A stretch of DNA of 64,000 nucleotides from Metridium senile (GCA_949775045.1 OX459098.1:13973207-14037206); one strand, 5' to 3'; shown: positions 1 through 10,175, counted from the stretch's first letter. Numbers and translations: made by a program. Notes: generated by a model from the sequence alone, not told the origin.

Positions 1-29
1 AATTAGTATATATAAACCGTGCACATATT

Positions 30-417
30 TTAAAATTAGTAGAGTCGATTAAATACCAGTTATTATAAGTTACTGCTCTTCAAGTCAACAAATGTTGTAG
101 ATCTATAAGCAAAGAATATAATTTAAGTTAACAATATTATCTCATATGTAAGAAAATATCAAAAATAATTTTGAAAATGTGATATGAAATCCGTTTCTTA
201 CCTCTTCAATGACGTCTATTTCGCCAAATCATTTTGTTTAACCACACCAAATTGTACTATCTATAGTTATAAAGTTCTCACAAGGGGTTTAGAGCACTTT
301 TCAAGTGTTGTTAAGGAAGAAAAAGCACAATATCATTGTCAATGCATGTCTGTTGCAACTTCTGAACCAACCGCCAAAACTGAACTAGTTACTAGTCCCC
401 TCCAGGCTGAATCTTAG
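30..417 (-). repeat. Exon-like segment with splice donor, also found inverted inside the 4134-5601 element
   Basis: Seen: this stretch aligns along its length, with many substitutions and small indels, to the reverse complement of about 4690-5075. Shared landmarks include AATACCAGTTA, GATCTATA followed by AAGCAAAGAATA, CCGTTTCTTACCTCTTCA, AGTTATAAAGTTC, AAGGAAGAAAAAGC and AACCGCCAAAA. Read on the minus strand, both copies hold GAAGAG|GTAAGAAACGG, a good 5' splice donor (exon ends at 202, intron from 201). Inferred: a transcribed first exon (about 202-417) plus the start of its intron, or a mobile-element segment present twice. The plus-strand 77-codon ORF at 184-417 lies antisense to this and resembles nothing I recognise. 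Homology stops near 417 and may run past the left window edge. Confidence 0.5.
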
Positions 418-455
418 TGCGCATGCTCAGAATGTCCAAAACAAAATGGCGGGAC
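418..455 (-). promoter_or_regulatory. Possible TATA-less promoter (NRF1-like and YY1-like motifs)
   Basis: TGCGCATGCTCA (418-429) resembles an NRF1 site, and AAAATGGCGG (444-453; CCGCCATTTT on the minus strand) resembles a YY1 core. Both sit just upstream, on the minus strand, of the exon-like segment ending in a splice donor at 202. Such pairs are common in metazoan housekeeping promoters. This rests on motif match and position only. There is no transcript evidence, and the motifs are absent from the second copy of the segment near 4690. Confidence 0.25.
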
Positions 456-994
456 GAGCGATGTTTGTTTGGCTAAAATAATGTAACTTTTACGTGCTTG
501 TAGCGTTATTACTTGGCCCTATTTTAATACTATGTTCAGAAATTATGATTTAAATAACCTATTCAACATGTTTAAAGACTCTTTGGAAAGATATCGACGC
601 TTTTCGTACTGGAATTTGGACAAGACATTCAGTCGTTGGAACTATTAAAACATGTGGATGTGGGTTTGTATTTATACAAACCTATGAGGTCATGGCATCA
701 AACAATAGCTTGAAACTCTGATATATTATTAACCAACCTAATTAATAACTTATCAAATATACTCTCGAATTTCTAACCGAAATAATATAAACGCTATGGA
801 ATTGTAAGTGTAAACTTATATATTTGTGGTAATTTTTTAAATATAAAATTGTTGCATCCATTATATGATGTCGTTCTTCAATGCAATTGTGTACATTTAT
901 TTGACTGCAGAATACATATATTTGAATGCAGCTCCATATGTATGTTCTGAATGCATTTTTCACAACCAAATTTATTAAGTTGTGATTTGAGTAT
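456..994. other. AT-rich stretch, nothing recognised
   Basis: No similarity to a known family and no structured repeat was seen. The 75-codon minus-strand ORF (742-969) is low in information and looks like chance. Confidence 0.5.
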
Positions 995-1335
995 TTTTCA
1001 CATGCATGTGAAATTTGTTGAAAGATATTTCACATGCAGTTTCACATGGTGTAGATTGTGAGGTCATTTTCACATGCATGTGAAATTTGTTGAAAGATAT
1101 TTCACATGCAGTTTCACATGGTGTAGGTCGTGTGGGTAATTTTCACATGCATGTGAAATTTGTTGAAAGATATTTCACATGTAGTTTCACATGGTTTTAG
1201 TTTTAAAACCTTTTTTCACATGCATGTGAAATGTTCAAAGATATTTCACATGCTTTTTTCACATTGTTTTTCACATGGTTAAAGTTTTCACATGCATTTC
1301 ACACATTTTTCACATAAATTTCACATGGTATGCTC
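995..1335. repeat. Palindrome-rich minisatellite (72-73-bp period)
   Basis: Four head-to-tail copies start at 995, 1067, 1140 and 1213. Each opens with the perfect palindrome TTTCACATGCATGTGAAA, followed by a conserved TGTTGAAAGATA-type linker and two half-palindromes (TTTCACATGCAG, TTTCACATGG). After 1250 the copies decay into irregular TTTCACAT half-sites up to about 1330. It ends only a few bases before the 181-bp foldback at 1343, so the two may be parts of one element. No coding capacity. Confidence 0.85.
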
Positions 1336-1342
1336 CAGTAGT

Positions 1343-1523
1343 GTTGGTGGACGTCAATCAAACTGTGTTTACAAGACGCATGGTGTTTTTACTTCAGTCG
1401 GGCTGTGAAACATGTCTGAATCCGACGAAGAGGTTGTTGTAGGAATTCAGACATGTTTTGCAACCCGACTGAAGTAAAAACACCATGCGTCTTGTAAACA
1501 CAGTTTGATTGACGTCCACCAAC
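1343..1523. mobile_element. Near-perfect 181-bp inverted repeat (foldback/MITE-like)
   Basis: The left arm (1343-1422, beginning GTTGGTGGACGTCAATC) is the reverse complement of the right arm (1445-1523, ending GATTGACGTCCACCAAC) with only a few mismatches, all near the loop. The loop is about 25 bases. The near-identity of the arms suggests recent formation or a selected structure. No clear target duplication was seen, so the element class is unknown. The minus-strand ORF at 1389-1592 is a by-product of the palindrome. Confidence 0.8.
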
Positions 1524-2303
1524 TTCACGTTTTATAGCGGTGCTTTTTATGCGAGCGGTGCACGTGTGACTGAGAACTGCTGTAATGCTCACAACTGACT
1601 GTCAAAAGATTTCAAATGCATAAATTGTTATTGAAACATGCAAATTGTATCGACCCATAATCCTCGTTGGCCTCAGCTTTCTAGCTTTTAGGTGAAAAAC
1701 TTTATTGAAAGAAGTGTCTAAGAAAAAAATAACAAACACTGCATTAAACTGAACAGCATCAAGAAAGCAACAATGAATGAAAATTTGAACACAAGATGAA
1801 ACAGACAGGAGGGGATGAGAAACTTCACATTTTGAGAAGATTTCAACCTAAGTAACACCCCTGGCAAATGAGAAGGAGACTGGATCAAAGTGGTGAGCTA
1901 CAAAACAGGACTGTTAATGTATGTGGTGTTGACAAGTACATGAAATATTCTGTGGCTGTTTTATACATTTGCTGTTGCTAAGTTACTGAACTGTAAAACT
2001 ATAAAATTGACCATCCGTTTGATGAGGTTTTGCTTGTAAAAATTTACTAGGAATAGTTTCTTTTTGCACGGAATCCAGTAATTCTGATATTTGATATTTG
2101 CTATTTTAGATATAGGTAAGGTTATATAAAATTATTTTAATATAGATATAGTAGTAGTATTTTGTGTAATATTTTTACTAATAGTGATTTGTTTAACTTC
2201 CTATGTTTATTAGGAATAGTTAGTGTAATTTACACAAATTACTGCAGCAAATCTGACAAATTGATATTAACTATTTAATATATTATTTACCATATTAATG
2301 CAT
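1524..2303. other. AT-rich intergenic stretch, nothing recognised
   Basis: No ORF of note, RNA gene or ordered repeat was seen. Confidence 0.45.
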
Positions 2304-2446
2304 AGAGTACAAACACAAAAAGTGTGCAACATAAATACCACTAAATACTGATAAATTATGCTAATTCTATTGTTCTCTATTGTTTAATCAACACTATTTA
2401 GTGGTAAATAGTGCAAAGTATTGCACACTTTTAGTGTTTGTACTCT
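2304..2446. mobile_element. 143-bp imperfect foldback (MITE-like)
   Basis: The terminal arms AGAGTACAAACAC...AGTGTGCAA and TTGCACACTT...GTGTTTGTACTCT are inverted copies. A second inner pair (ACCACTAAATA / TATTTAGTGGT) lies closer to the loop. Arms are about 45-54 bases with small indels. No coding capacity; class not determined. Confidence 0.65.
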
Positions 2447-2604
2447 ACTGTCTTTACTCCTTTTTGATTGGAACTATGAATATTGGGGAGATAACTTAAT
2501 TAATGGGCGAGTGGTGAAAATAATTACTTTGAACTGAAGAACATTAGCTTTTGATAAAAATTCATTTCCAATGCTGTTCTAGAGTATTATTTTAGCGTTC
2601 AAGT

Positions 2605-2637
2605 GCGGCGCTTATTCAAGGGCGGAGCTTATTCAAG
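2605..2637 (+). repeat. Two 17-bp-period direct repeats
   Basis: GCGGCGCTTATTCAAG at 2605-2620 is followed by GCGGAGCTTATTCAAG at 2622-2637. This is a short GC-richer tandem pair in otherwise AT-rich sequence, with no function visible. The rest of 2447-2971 shows nothing recognisable. Confidence 0.6.
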
Positions 2638-2971
2638 TAAATACAGTAATCATATTTTATATTTTTTAGTCATAATGTCTTTACTTAATAATTTATTATT
2701 CATTATGATATCAAATAATTTATAGTGCATTAATATTCTTGATGCTGCCGATGCTTACTTTTGGAATTCTTTAAACTGATTTTCATAAGTCAGTCTCAGT
2801 TCACTGTTTCAGAAATATATTTTGTGAACCAAAGTATTGACAAATGGCTAACTGGGTTTAAATAGTGTAGAATTCAGCCTAATGGCTGAACATGCAGTCC
2901 CCTTAATTCACAGTTCTCTGCGCAATCTTGAATAATAGCAGCACCTTGCACTATGTGATGTGAGATGAACA

Positions 2972-3043
2972 TTGAGCTTGCAAATATAGAGACATTATTG
3001 TCCCACGTAACAGGTGTTATAGGACTCTATTATTGCAAGCTCA
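2972..3043. repeat. Short hairpin (20-bp arms)
   Basis: TTGAGCTTGCAAATATAGAG and CTCTATTATTGCAAGCTCAA are inverted with about two mismatches around a roughly 30-base loop. It may be a MITE relic or simply a hairpin. The following 3044-3389 holds nothing recognisable. Confidence 0.5.
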
Positions 3044-3389
3044 ACTTTTGTCTCGATCGCTTTGAAGGTGTGGCTAGCTTTGTAGAAGGGGCAGGGACTG
3101 CGAAGGAGTATATAACAAATTCATATTGATAATAATTACAAAAGATAGTTACAAATAGATAAATATATATATGGACAAATTTAAGCTACAAATTAATAAT
3201 ATAATATAGTATATACCTACTTGCAAGAATGTTGTCAAATTAAAAAAAGAACATTAGTAATTTAGTATCAAAGGAATATCAGGAATTTTCGAAAAAGAAA
3301 GTGTTCAGCTTGAGTGCATGACCTTCTTGTCTTTTAATTATTAATCCCTTTCCCCGACTAAATAACAAAAGTCAGGACAATGTTCTTGC

Positions 3390-3537
3390 AATAGCTGCTA
3401 TTACAGTTATATGCAAATGATTTTGAACAATGGGTTGAAGTCGAGGCTTTCGGGCGAAAACAATAGGTTTGCCCCGAAAGCCTCGATTTGAATCCATTGT
3501 TTGAAATCATTTGCATATAACTGTAATAACAGCTATT
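3390..3537. mobile_element. 148-bp foldback (MITE-like)
   Basis: The left arm from 3390 (AATAGCTGCTATTACAG...CGAGGCTTTCGGG) and the right arm ending at 3537 (CCCCGAAAGCCTCG...CTGTAATAACAGCTATT) are inverted copies of about 66 bases with a few mismatches, around a short loop. The minus-strand ORF at 3358-3549 is an artefact of this palindrome. Confidence 0.75.
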
Positions 3538-3792
3538 AGGTGTATGCATTATTTATTATTATATAAAAATGTCTGAACTTGGGTACTGAGAAGAGCCGTT
3601 TATCTCTGAGAGAATATGCTTGGTTGTTTGTGCCAACATTGAGCTTTTCAAATGGTTGATCTATTTATTTTAGGTTAGCATATATCTTAATTAGATTTAT
3701 AGTGTGAGTTTAATAAAGTAATAGTTTGGGTTTAAAATCTTCGTGTTTTGATTGGGCAAATGGCGTTTTTGTGCCCTAGCTATTGTATTCAA

Positions 3793-3930
3793 ACTTCCTT
3801 TTGGTTTATCATAAAAAAATAATGCTGTTGTACCAATTTCCTCAAATTACTGTATTTTTTCACTTTTCTCTCGGTTATTCGTAAAGAAATAACACGAGGT
3901 CCACTGTTGTACCAATATCTGTAAATTTAA
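3793..3930 (+). repeat. Weak two-copy direct repeat (about 79-bp period)
   Basis: CTGTTGTACCAAT recurs at 3825 and 3904, each after an A-rich TTAT(C/T)(A/C)(T/G)AAA-type stretch. Similarity is partial. Nothing else was recognised in 3538-4133. Confidence 0.35.
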
Positions 3931-4147
3931 TTATCACTGGAATTGTCTCTATGGCTAGTCAGATATTAGCACACACGGGGTTTTTGACTTACTTTTCTAT
4001 CCGTTTTACTACTGGACTTAGATCTAAAATCCTTTGAAGCCTGACTGTTCCTGTATTACTTTACAGACTTGCTGTATATAATTGTATTTTTCTTGTTGAG
4101 ATTTCACTGGTTGAAAATGATGTAAATACACTTCCACTGCGAAATGG

Positions 4148-4350
4148 ATTCCTAGATTACTAGGAGTTCCTAGGAATTCCTAGGATTTCCTAGGAATTCC
4201 TAGAAAATTCCTAAAAAATATAATCTCCTAAATCAGGTGTGAAAACCCATTTCCTAGTAATTCCTAGTAATTCCTAAAAATCTGAATGGCAGGGGAAGGT
4301 GTCAAAAACTATCCTAAGCATTCTTAAGAATTCCTAGGAATTCCTAGGAA
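4148..4350. repeat. Left subterminal CCTAGGAA array
   Basis: Many exact or near copies of TTCCTAGGAATTCCTAGG-type palindromes occur, some decayed to TTCCTAGTAA or TCCTAAGC. The densest parts are 4148-4207 and 4321-4350. The array mirrors the right-end array. Confidence 0.85.
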
Positions 4351-4689
4351 GAGTACTTAGACTTCCAAACTATATTATTTTAATATAGTAAAAACTTGCT
4401 AATTATAAAAATTATTGATTTAACTTTTTAGCAAGTGCTCTGTGTACACTTTTTGTATACAAAAAATATACAAAAGTAAAACTTGATAAATATCACAGAA
4501 AAAAAAAAGTAAAAAAACATTCATGGTATTTATTTTAAACCATGATTTCATAAAACCATCAATTTGAAGAATATGTTTGATGTCCTGATCTTATAATATC
4601 AAACACAGACAAGAGAGGACTTATTTTATTTTTAACAAAATTCATAATCTTCCATACACTCCTTGTTTTTAAAATGACCTTGAATCAAT

Positions 4690-5075
4690 AGTTTGGGCTC
4701 CCTGTGGTTAGTTCAGCCGAGAGAGGAATAGAATCTAGTTCAGTTTTTGGCGGTTGATCCGTGAAGTTGCAACTGCCGTTCTTATCAAGAAATGCGCTTT
4801 TTCTTCCTTAAAACTCTTGAAAAGGACTCCAAAACACTTATGGGAACTTTATAACTGTAGATGGAACTATTTGATGTGGTTTAATTGAATGATTTGGTGA
4901 AATTATTGTCTATGAAGAGGTAAGAAACGGACATTGCTGTAACTGCTTATATTTCTTATAAGTACAATTGAAAAGTTCATATTCATCTACCTATTCTTTG
5001 CTTATATAGATCAACAACATGGTTGAATTGAAGAAGACTATATGTAACTGGTATTTTATCCGAATTAACTAATGG
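4690..5075 (+). repeat. Segment shared (inverted) with 30-417; carries a splice donor
   Basis: On the plus strand this contains TTGGCGGTTGATC, GTTGCAACT, GCTTTTTCTTCCTTAA and GAACTTTATAACTGTAGAT, then GAAGAG|GTAAGAAACGG (exon end at 4919). These are in the same order as the minus strand of 30-417. It lies wholly inside the TIRs of the 4134-5601 element and flanking element sequence has no match at 418-1000. It may therefore have been captured from a gene (Pack-type transduplication), or both may be relics of one longer element. Confidence 0.5.
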
Positions 5076-5344
5076 GATATAGAGCAGAGTTGTGTGCTTT
5101 AGCTTAGCTAGCTATATACAATTTTAAATTTAATGTAGGCCGTTAAGTGTGATGAATGTGTGTCTGGTCTGGTTAAATACTAGTAGATATGTTAAGAAAA
5201 GTTACAGACCAAATCAATCTTTCAAATAATAATAACATAACAAAATGTAACATCACAAATAAGAATATTAAATAATTGCTTGTAATTTATACTGTTTGTT
5301 GTTTTATATTTTATGTCCATAACTTTAACCATAGCATTTTTTAG

Positions 5345-5588
5345 GGTTTTCCTAGGAATTTCCTAGGATTATCCTAAGAAATTTTGCCTATCTCAATATG
5401 TTACGATTCCTAGGAAATCCTAGGAATTTCCTAGGAATTTACAGCATTCTTTGCATTCTTTGTCCGAATTTACTGTGAAATTTCACACCTTGTTCCTAGG
5501 AATTTCCTAGGAAATCCTAGGAAGCCCTAGGAAGATATTCCTAGGAATTCTTAAGAAAATCCTAGAATTCCCTAGGAATTCCTAGGAT
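5345..5588. repeat. Right subterminal CCTAGGAA array
   Basis: Palindromes of the form TTTCCTAGGAATTTCCTAGG and variants are clustered at 5350-5380, 5408-5440 and 5490-5588, ending directly at the right TIR. It is richer than the left array. Confidence 0.85.
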
Positions 5589-5601
5589 CATTTCGCAGTG
5601 G

Positions 5602-5957
5602 TTTGAAATATTATCAAACATTTGCTTTTTTGTATATTGTATCCTATTTATTTTCGTTCCCTAAGGACTGTAGTTCTGAACATCGTGTCCTGTATATATT
5701 CACTCTAATGTTATCTATAGTGGATTAATCTTTATACCACTAGATGACTGTGTGGTTTCTTTCATTTATCATAAAAACATCATCATTCTTCCATTTATCA
5801 TAAAAACATAAAAACAAGTAACAAGAAAATGTTTCTAAAGTTATCTCTTCCTTTTTGGTAAATCGTGTGAACTTGATCCTGGAAAAATCTTGATGAACTG
5901 TAAATGCTTACTTAATTCCGTCCATTACAAAAAAAATCAATTTATCCTTGTCCTCTG
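5602..5957. other. AT-rich gap with a short direct repeat
   Basis: CATTTATCATAAAAACAT occurs at 5763-5780 and again at 5792-5809. Nothing else was recognised. Confidence 0.5.
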
Positions 5958-7175
5958 CATTAATGCCATCCTCATTGAAACAAGCAACAATCCGAACTCT
6001 CACCAAAAATCTAGCCTTGTCTCATGAAGTCACTATTCCAATTTCAGGCCAATTGCTAATTTGAAGTTTCTTTCTAAGATTGTTAGAAAGTGGTTGCCAC
6101 ATAATTAAATGAATACCATGAAAAAAATAATCTTCAAGTGACATTTCAATCAGCCTATAAAAACATTGTGTGCCATTGACAAACAACAATCCATGTTTGT
6201 TGTCCTTCTGAACCTTTTTGGAATTAGAGATAAAGCATAGTTTCAGTCCTACCCGAGTGAGAGGCAGTTCTGGGTAAGTGTTGAAGGTGACACATCTAGT
6301 TCTCATTCCTTTAATTGTGGTGTTCCTCAAGGGTCAGTTTTAGGACCCATTTTTATTTTCATTATATATTTCTCCAATTATTGAAATTATCAACTGCCAT
6401 CAAATGTAGACTGCCACTTGTATGCTGACGAGACTCAACTTTATATTTCTTTTCCACATCATGCACTTAAACTTGAGGTTTGTGTCAAAGGATGGTTACC
6501 AATAAATTAAAGTTGAATGGTGACGAAACTGAGATCATTGCTCTTTCTGCAGCTTATTGTCCTTGTCCATTGGCTGGCTTGTTAGAAATTTCTGGTTTTG
6601 ATGTTAGTACTTCCGCTACTGTCCACAATATTGGTGCTATCTTTGATGAAAAACTGTCTCTTGAGGCTCACAGTATAGTGATCAGTAAATCTTGCTTTTT
6701 TACCTTCATAACATCTGGAAAGTTTGTAAATTTTCAGTCTAAAAGCTTGAGAAACCCTTGTACATGCATTTGTATCTTCAAAACTTGATTTTTGTAATTT
6801 GTTACTTTAAGGTCTCCCAAAAACTCTGATAAATAAACTACAGCACATGCAAAATGCTGCAGCTAGACTTATTAGTCTTTCTCGTAAATTCGAGCATATC
6901 ACTCCTATTCTGTTTAATTTACACTGCTGCCAATGGAGCAGCGTAATGAATTCAAAATACTTTTAATGACTTTTAAAATGTTAAACAAATGTGCTTCTTC
7001 TTATCTTTCCATATGTCCCTTTTTTGTTCATTGACATCTTCGTCATCAAATCTTTTGTCCAAACCATCATATAATCTTATGTTCTATGGTAAAAGGGCTT
7101 TTCTTTTGCTGGTCCAGTGTTGTGGCATGCTTTGCAAATAAACATCAGGTCTTTTTAAGAAAGCATATGTTTGAA
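5958..7175 (+). pseudogene. CR1/L2-like non-LTR retrotransposon reverse transcriptase (broken)
   Basis: Translated pieces in shifting plus-strand frames follow the usual order of a LINE reverse transcriptase. PSSLKQATIRTL is near 5968. FRPIANLKFLSKI is at 6043. GVPQGSVLGP is near 6318. YADETQLYISF is at 6421, the catalytic YADD box with the second Asp changed to Glu. KLNGDETEIIALS is near 6509. INKLQHMQNAAARLISLSRK is near 6830. FSFAGPVLW is near 7100. Several frameshifts and stops lie between them, and the spacing between the first motif and GVPQG is short or scrambled, so it is dead. The 102-codon ORF at 6480-6788 is one open piece, and the minus-strand ORF at 6022-6330 is a shadow. It belongs to a different family from the LINE in the array. 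No 5' part or endonuclease was seen. Confidence 0.85.
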
Positions 7176-9363
7176 GATGGCAATTATAATTTTTGTCAAA
7201 TATATTTGTGGCAGTTATAATTTTAAAACTGTCAAAAAGCCATCTGTTTGATGCACTAGAGTATGAAGGTTACATATAACACCACCTCCACTTGATACCT
7301 CAATATCATTTATCTGTAAACTTAAATCATCCTTCAATTCAAAATAATTTTACATACACTAATTGTTTCGTAAAAAAAATGAGTTTAGACCTTCACATCT
7401 TTTTGACAAAACATTAAATCAGATGTCTAATCTCTCGAGTTCATTCTCCACATACATTGTAAAGGAGGCATAACAGAACCAGCACCATTGTGCAACTAAC
7501 AGTAGGATATAGAGCTTACATTTCAGGATTCCATTCAAACTAGAGGCTCGCTATTGAAACATTAACTTTATTGTAAAGATTGCTTAACCAAATGCTTGCC
7601 CTTGGGTTGCAATGCCAGAAAATAAATATTTGTAGTCAGTGTCCATGTTGCTGTATCATGCATTCACATTTGTACATCATGTGAAAAAGAAGAGTTGCTT
7701 TGTGCCCAGTAATTAATAGTCAAAGTTCTCTTCAATGAAAATTTACAAAGTCAAAAGCAAGGCATAAATGATCATTGCTGACAGAAGGTAGAATAATAAT
7801 GAAATGATTTTAATACTCTTTCTTTCTCCTGTTGGGCCTCAGTCCCTCTCGGTCACTCAATACAGGGCGCCCAATATTCAGTAAATGAAATAAAAAAGGA
7901 ACCGTAGGCCGAGATAAAATTAAATTTTCTTAAAGTCAGAAAAGCATGACAATAAAGGTTCTTGAAAGAGAGCAGTAGAAATGAATGCAATGAGCTGCCC
8001 ATGCCATGTTAAAGTTATAGCACATATTGACATTTTTTATCCAAAGGAAATGTGAAGTGCCCAGTGACTCAGATTAGTCAGTATCTTTGAAACATAGGTT
8101 CCAAAAAGTTGGAGAAACAAGACAAAGATTCTTTGAAAACTTTTCTGCGTGATTAATAATTATGAAGTAGCATCTGTCTTATGGATTCTCAAAAGAAATG
8201 TAGAGAAAACAGATATTTGAAAAAGCTTTTTCTAGAGCTTTTATGAGTACCACTTTAATATTCTTTTTAAATGGAATTTCATCCAAAAGATAAAATGCTT
8301 TATTTTCAGTTTCTTTGGCATTCAAAAAGGAAATTCATCATTAAACTCATATGCACGTTTTAATCTCCATGTTCTTGGACTTTTCATGGTTTAATTAAAA
8401 TATCTGTGATTTCAACAATATGGTGTGGTACTGCTTTTGCACAAATAAAATACAAGCAAGTAAAATATATTTCATAGATACAACTTGCATTTAATACAAC
8501 TTTCAACATACAATTTACAACTTCATGATTTTTAAACATTTATATATAACAATATAATTATGACATGAATACTCTTTAATTGTAAATGTTGTGTGTGTTT
8601 TCTTTGTTGTTAGTTAATTATTAATAAAAAAAATAAAAAAACGGCATGAATACTAACTAGATAAATATTAAACTATAATCAAATAAAGCACAACTTTCTT
8701 CAAACTTGCATTATACAACGAAACTTATATACCCACCCAAATATCTACCATTAAATTGAAACCCATAAATCACCATAGTAAAAATATTGCACAAAACAAT
8801 ATACTTCCATTTATATTAAAATAATATTATATAACGTTATTACTATATCTTAAATAGCTAATATCAAATGTCAGAATTACTGGATCCCGTGCAAAAAGAA
8901 ACTACTCCTAGTAAACATTACAAGCAAAACCTCATTAAAAGAATGGTCACTTTTAGAGTCCTACAGTTTAAACAACCGGAGCAACAGCTAATGTATAACA
9001 GCCACAAAATACTTTATGTACTTACCAACACTACACACATACAGCCCTGTTTTGTAGATCACCACCTTATTCTAGTCTCCTTTTCAGTTATCTGGAATGG
9101 TATTCAGCTAGATATTCTCTCAAAACATGAAGTTTCAGATGATGTAGGCCCGAAAATGTTCAAATTTTCAGTCGAAGTTGCCGTCCAGATATTGCTCAGT
9201 TTCTGCAGAACAAATACAAGTTTCGCTTTAAAATATACCACTACAGTAAGAGTAATGGAAAGATGATTGATTAAAAAGCGTATTAAAAGCAATAGTTGTC
9301 ATTTCATAAAAGAATTTGCAAAGGAAACTTTCGACCTTTGAAACCACGTGGAATTATGATAGG
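7176..9363. other. Long AT-rich stretch, nothing recognised
   Basis: No similarity to known proteins, RNA genes or ordered repeats was seen. The longest ORF outside the array is at 8868-9266 (132 codons, plus). It has no recognisable domain, signal or exon context, and I treat it as chance. Confidence 0.45.
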
Positions 9364-9371
9364 CTTCAAAA
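9364..9371 (+). repeat. Left target-site duplication CTTCAAAA
   Basis: Identical to 11020-11027 on the far side of the element. Confidence 0.85.
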
Positions 9372-9456
9372 CCGGCAGGTCTAAAGTGCAGACTGGAATC
9401 TGCAGACTGGAATCTGCAGACTGGAATCTGCAGACCAATCTGCACTTTAGGCCACC

Positions 9457-9831
9457 CAAAGTCTAAACTGCAGACTGCTATTTTATTTCAATCCAATTGC
9501 TTCAATTGTTGAGTTATCACTATCCTTGACCAATTTCTTTCATTATCTAACGTTATCCCTTATTACTTTCTCGTCAAACAATCTATTTTAGGCCAGTCTG
9601 CACTTTAGACTTTAGGCCAACCAAAGTCTAAACTGCAGACTGCTATTTTATTTCAATCCAATTGCTTCAATTGTTGAGTTATCACTATCCTTGACCAATT
9701 TCTTTCATTATCTAACGTTATCCCTTATTACTTTCTCGTCAAACAATCTATTTTAGGCCAGTCTGCACTTTAGACTTTAGGCCAACCAAAGTCTAAACTG
9801 CAGACTGCTATTTTATTTCAATCCAATTGCA
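9457..9831 (+). repeat. 165-bp tandem repeat (2.3 copies) extending the left TIR
   Basis: CAAAGTCTAAACTGCAGACT starts at 9457, 9622 and 9787, exactly 165 bp apart, and the two full copies look essentially identical. The unit includes the inner part of the left TIR (up to TTATTACTTTC). The right arm has only one copy, so the expansion happened on the left side only. Confidence 0.9.
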
Positions 9832-9960
9832 AAAATAAAATAAAATAAAATAAAAAAATGAAAAATAAAATAAAAAAGGGAATTAAATAAATTAATAAAT
9901 CAAATAAAGAAACCAAATCTAAAATGATAAACAAATAAATAAATAAATTAGAAGCAATAT
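9832..9960. repeat. A-rich low-complexity tract
   Basis: AAATAAAATAAAA-type and later AAATAAATAAAT-type sequence directly follows the truncated third 165-bp copy. The minus-strand ORF at 9818-10012 (poly Phe/Ile/Leu) is an artefact. Confidence 0.8.
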
Positions 9961-10019
9961 AGGTGGAAAGATAAATCATTGTGAAAAAAAAGGAAATAAA
10001 GAATAACGACAAATTCTAT

Positions 10020-10175
10020 AGGTAAATTCATTGGAGGACGAGGGAATTCCACGTTGAATTTCACGAGAGAAATCAATATCGCATGAATCGCGGAGTCCGC
10101 GGAGCGATGAGTGCGATATTGATTTTTCGAGTGAAATTCAACGTGGAATTCCCGAGTCCAAAAATGAATTTACCT
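10020..10175. mobile_element. 156-bp foldback nested in the long-TIR element
   Basis: AGGTAAATTCATT...GGGAATTCCACGTTGAAT...CAATATCGCA and its inverted copy ...TGCGATATTG...ATTCAACGTGGAATTCCC...AATGAATTTACCT form arms of about 65 bases. The short loop contains the palindrome TCCGCGGA (10103-10110 region). It probably inserted as, or was captured as, a separate MITE. Confidence 0.75.

Larger units (their letters stand above)
4134..5601. mobile_element. 1.47-kb non-autonomous DNA transposon with subterminal palindrome arrays
   Basis: Exact terminal inverted repeats CCACTGCGAAATG (4134-4146) and CATTTCGCAGTGG (5589-5601) bound the element. Next to each end lies a dense array of a TTCCTAGGAA-type palindrome (4148-4350 and 5345-5588). 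GGTGTGAAA / TTTCACACC forms a further inverted pair. Subterminal arrays of short motifs are where several cut-and-paste transposases bind, so this layout fits a DNA transposon. The flanks allow at most a 2-bp TT target duplication, so the superfamily is not settled (CACTG-type ends would fit CACTA or Chapaev-like groups). No transposase ORF is present. The interior holds a segment shared with 30-417. Confidence 0.75.

Noticed and set aside
184..417. 77-codon plus-strand ORF at the window start
   Set aside because: The homologous copy near 4690-4920 is interrupted by stops in this frame, and the splice donor indicates transcription on the other strand.
6022..6330. 102-codon minus-strand ORF
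   Set aside because: Antisense to the reverse transcriptase motifs FRPIANLKFLSKI and GVPQGSVLGP.
8868..9266. 132-codon ORF as a host gene
   Set aside because: No recognisable domain; composition like surrounding AT-rich DNA; no splice or promoter context. Cannot be supported.
9818..10012. Minus-strand ORF rich in Phe, Ile and Leu as a membrane protein
   Set aside because: Translation of an A-rich low-complexity tract.
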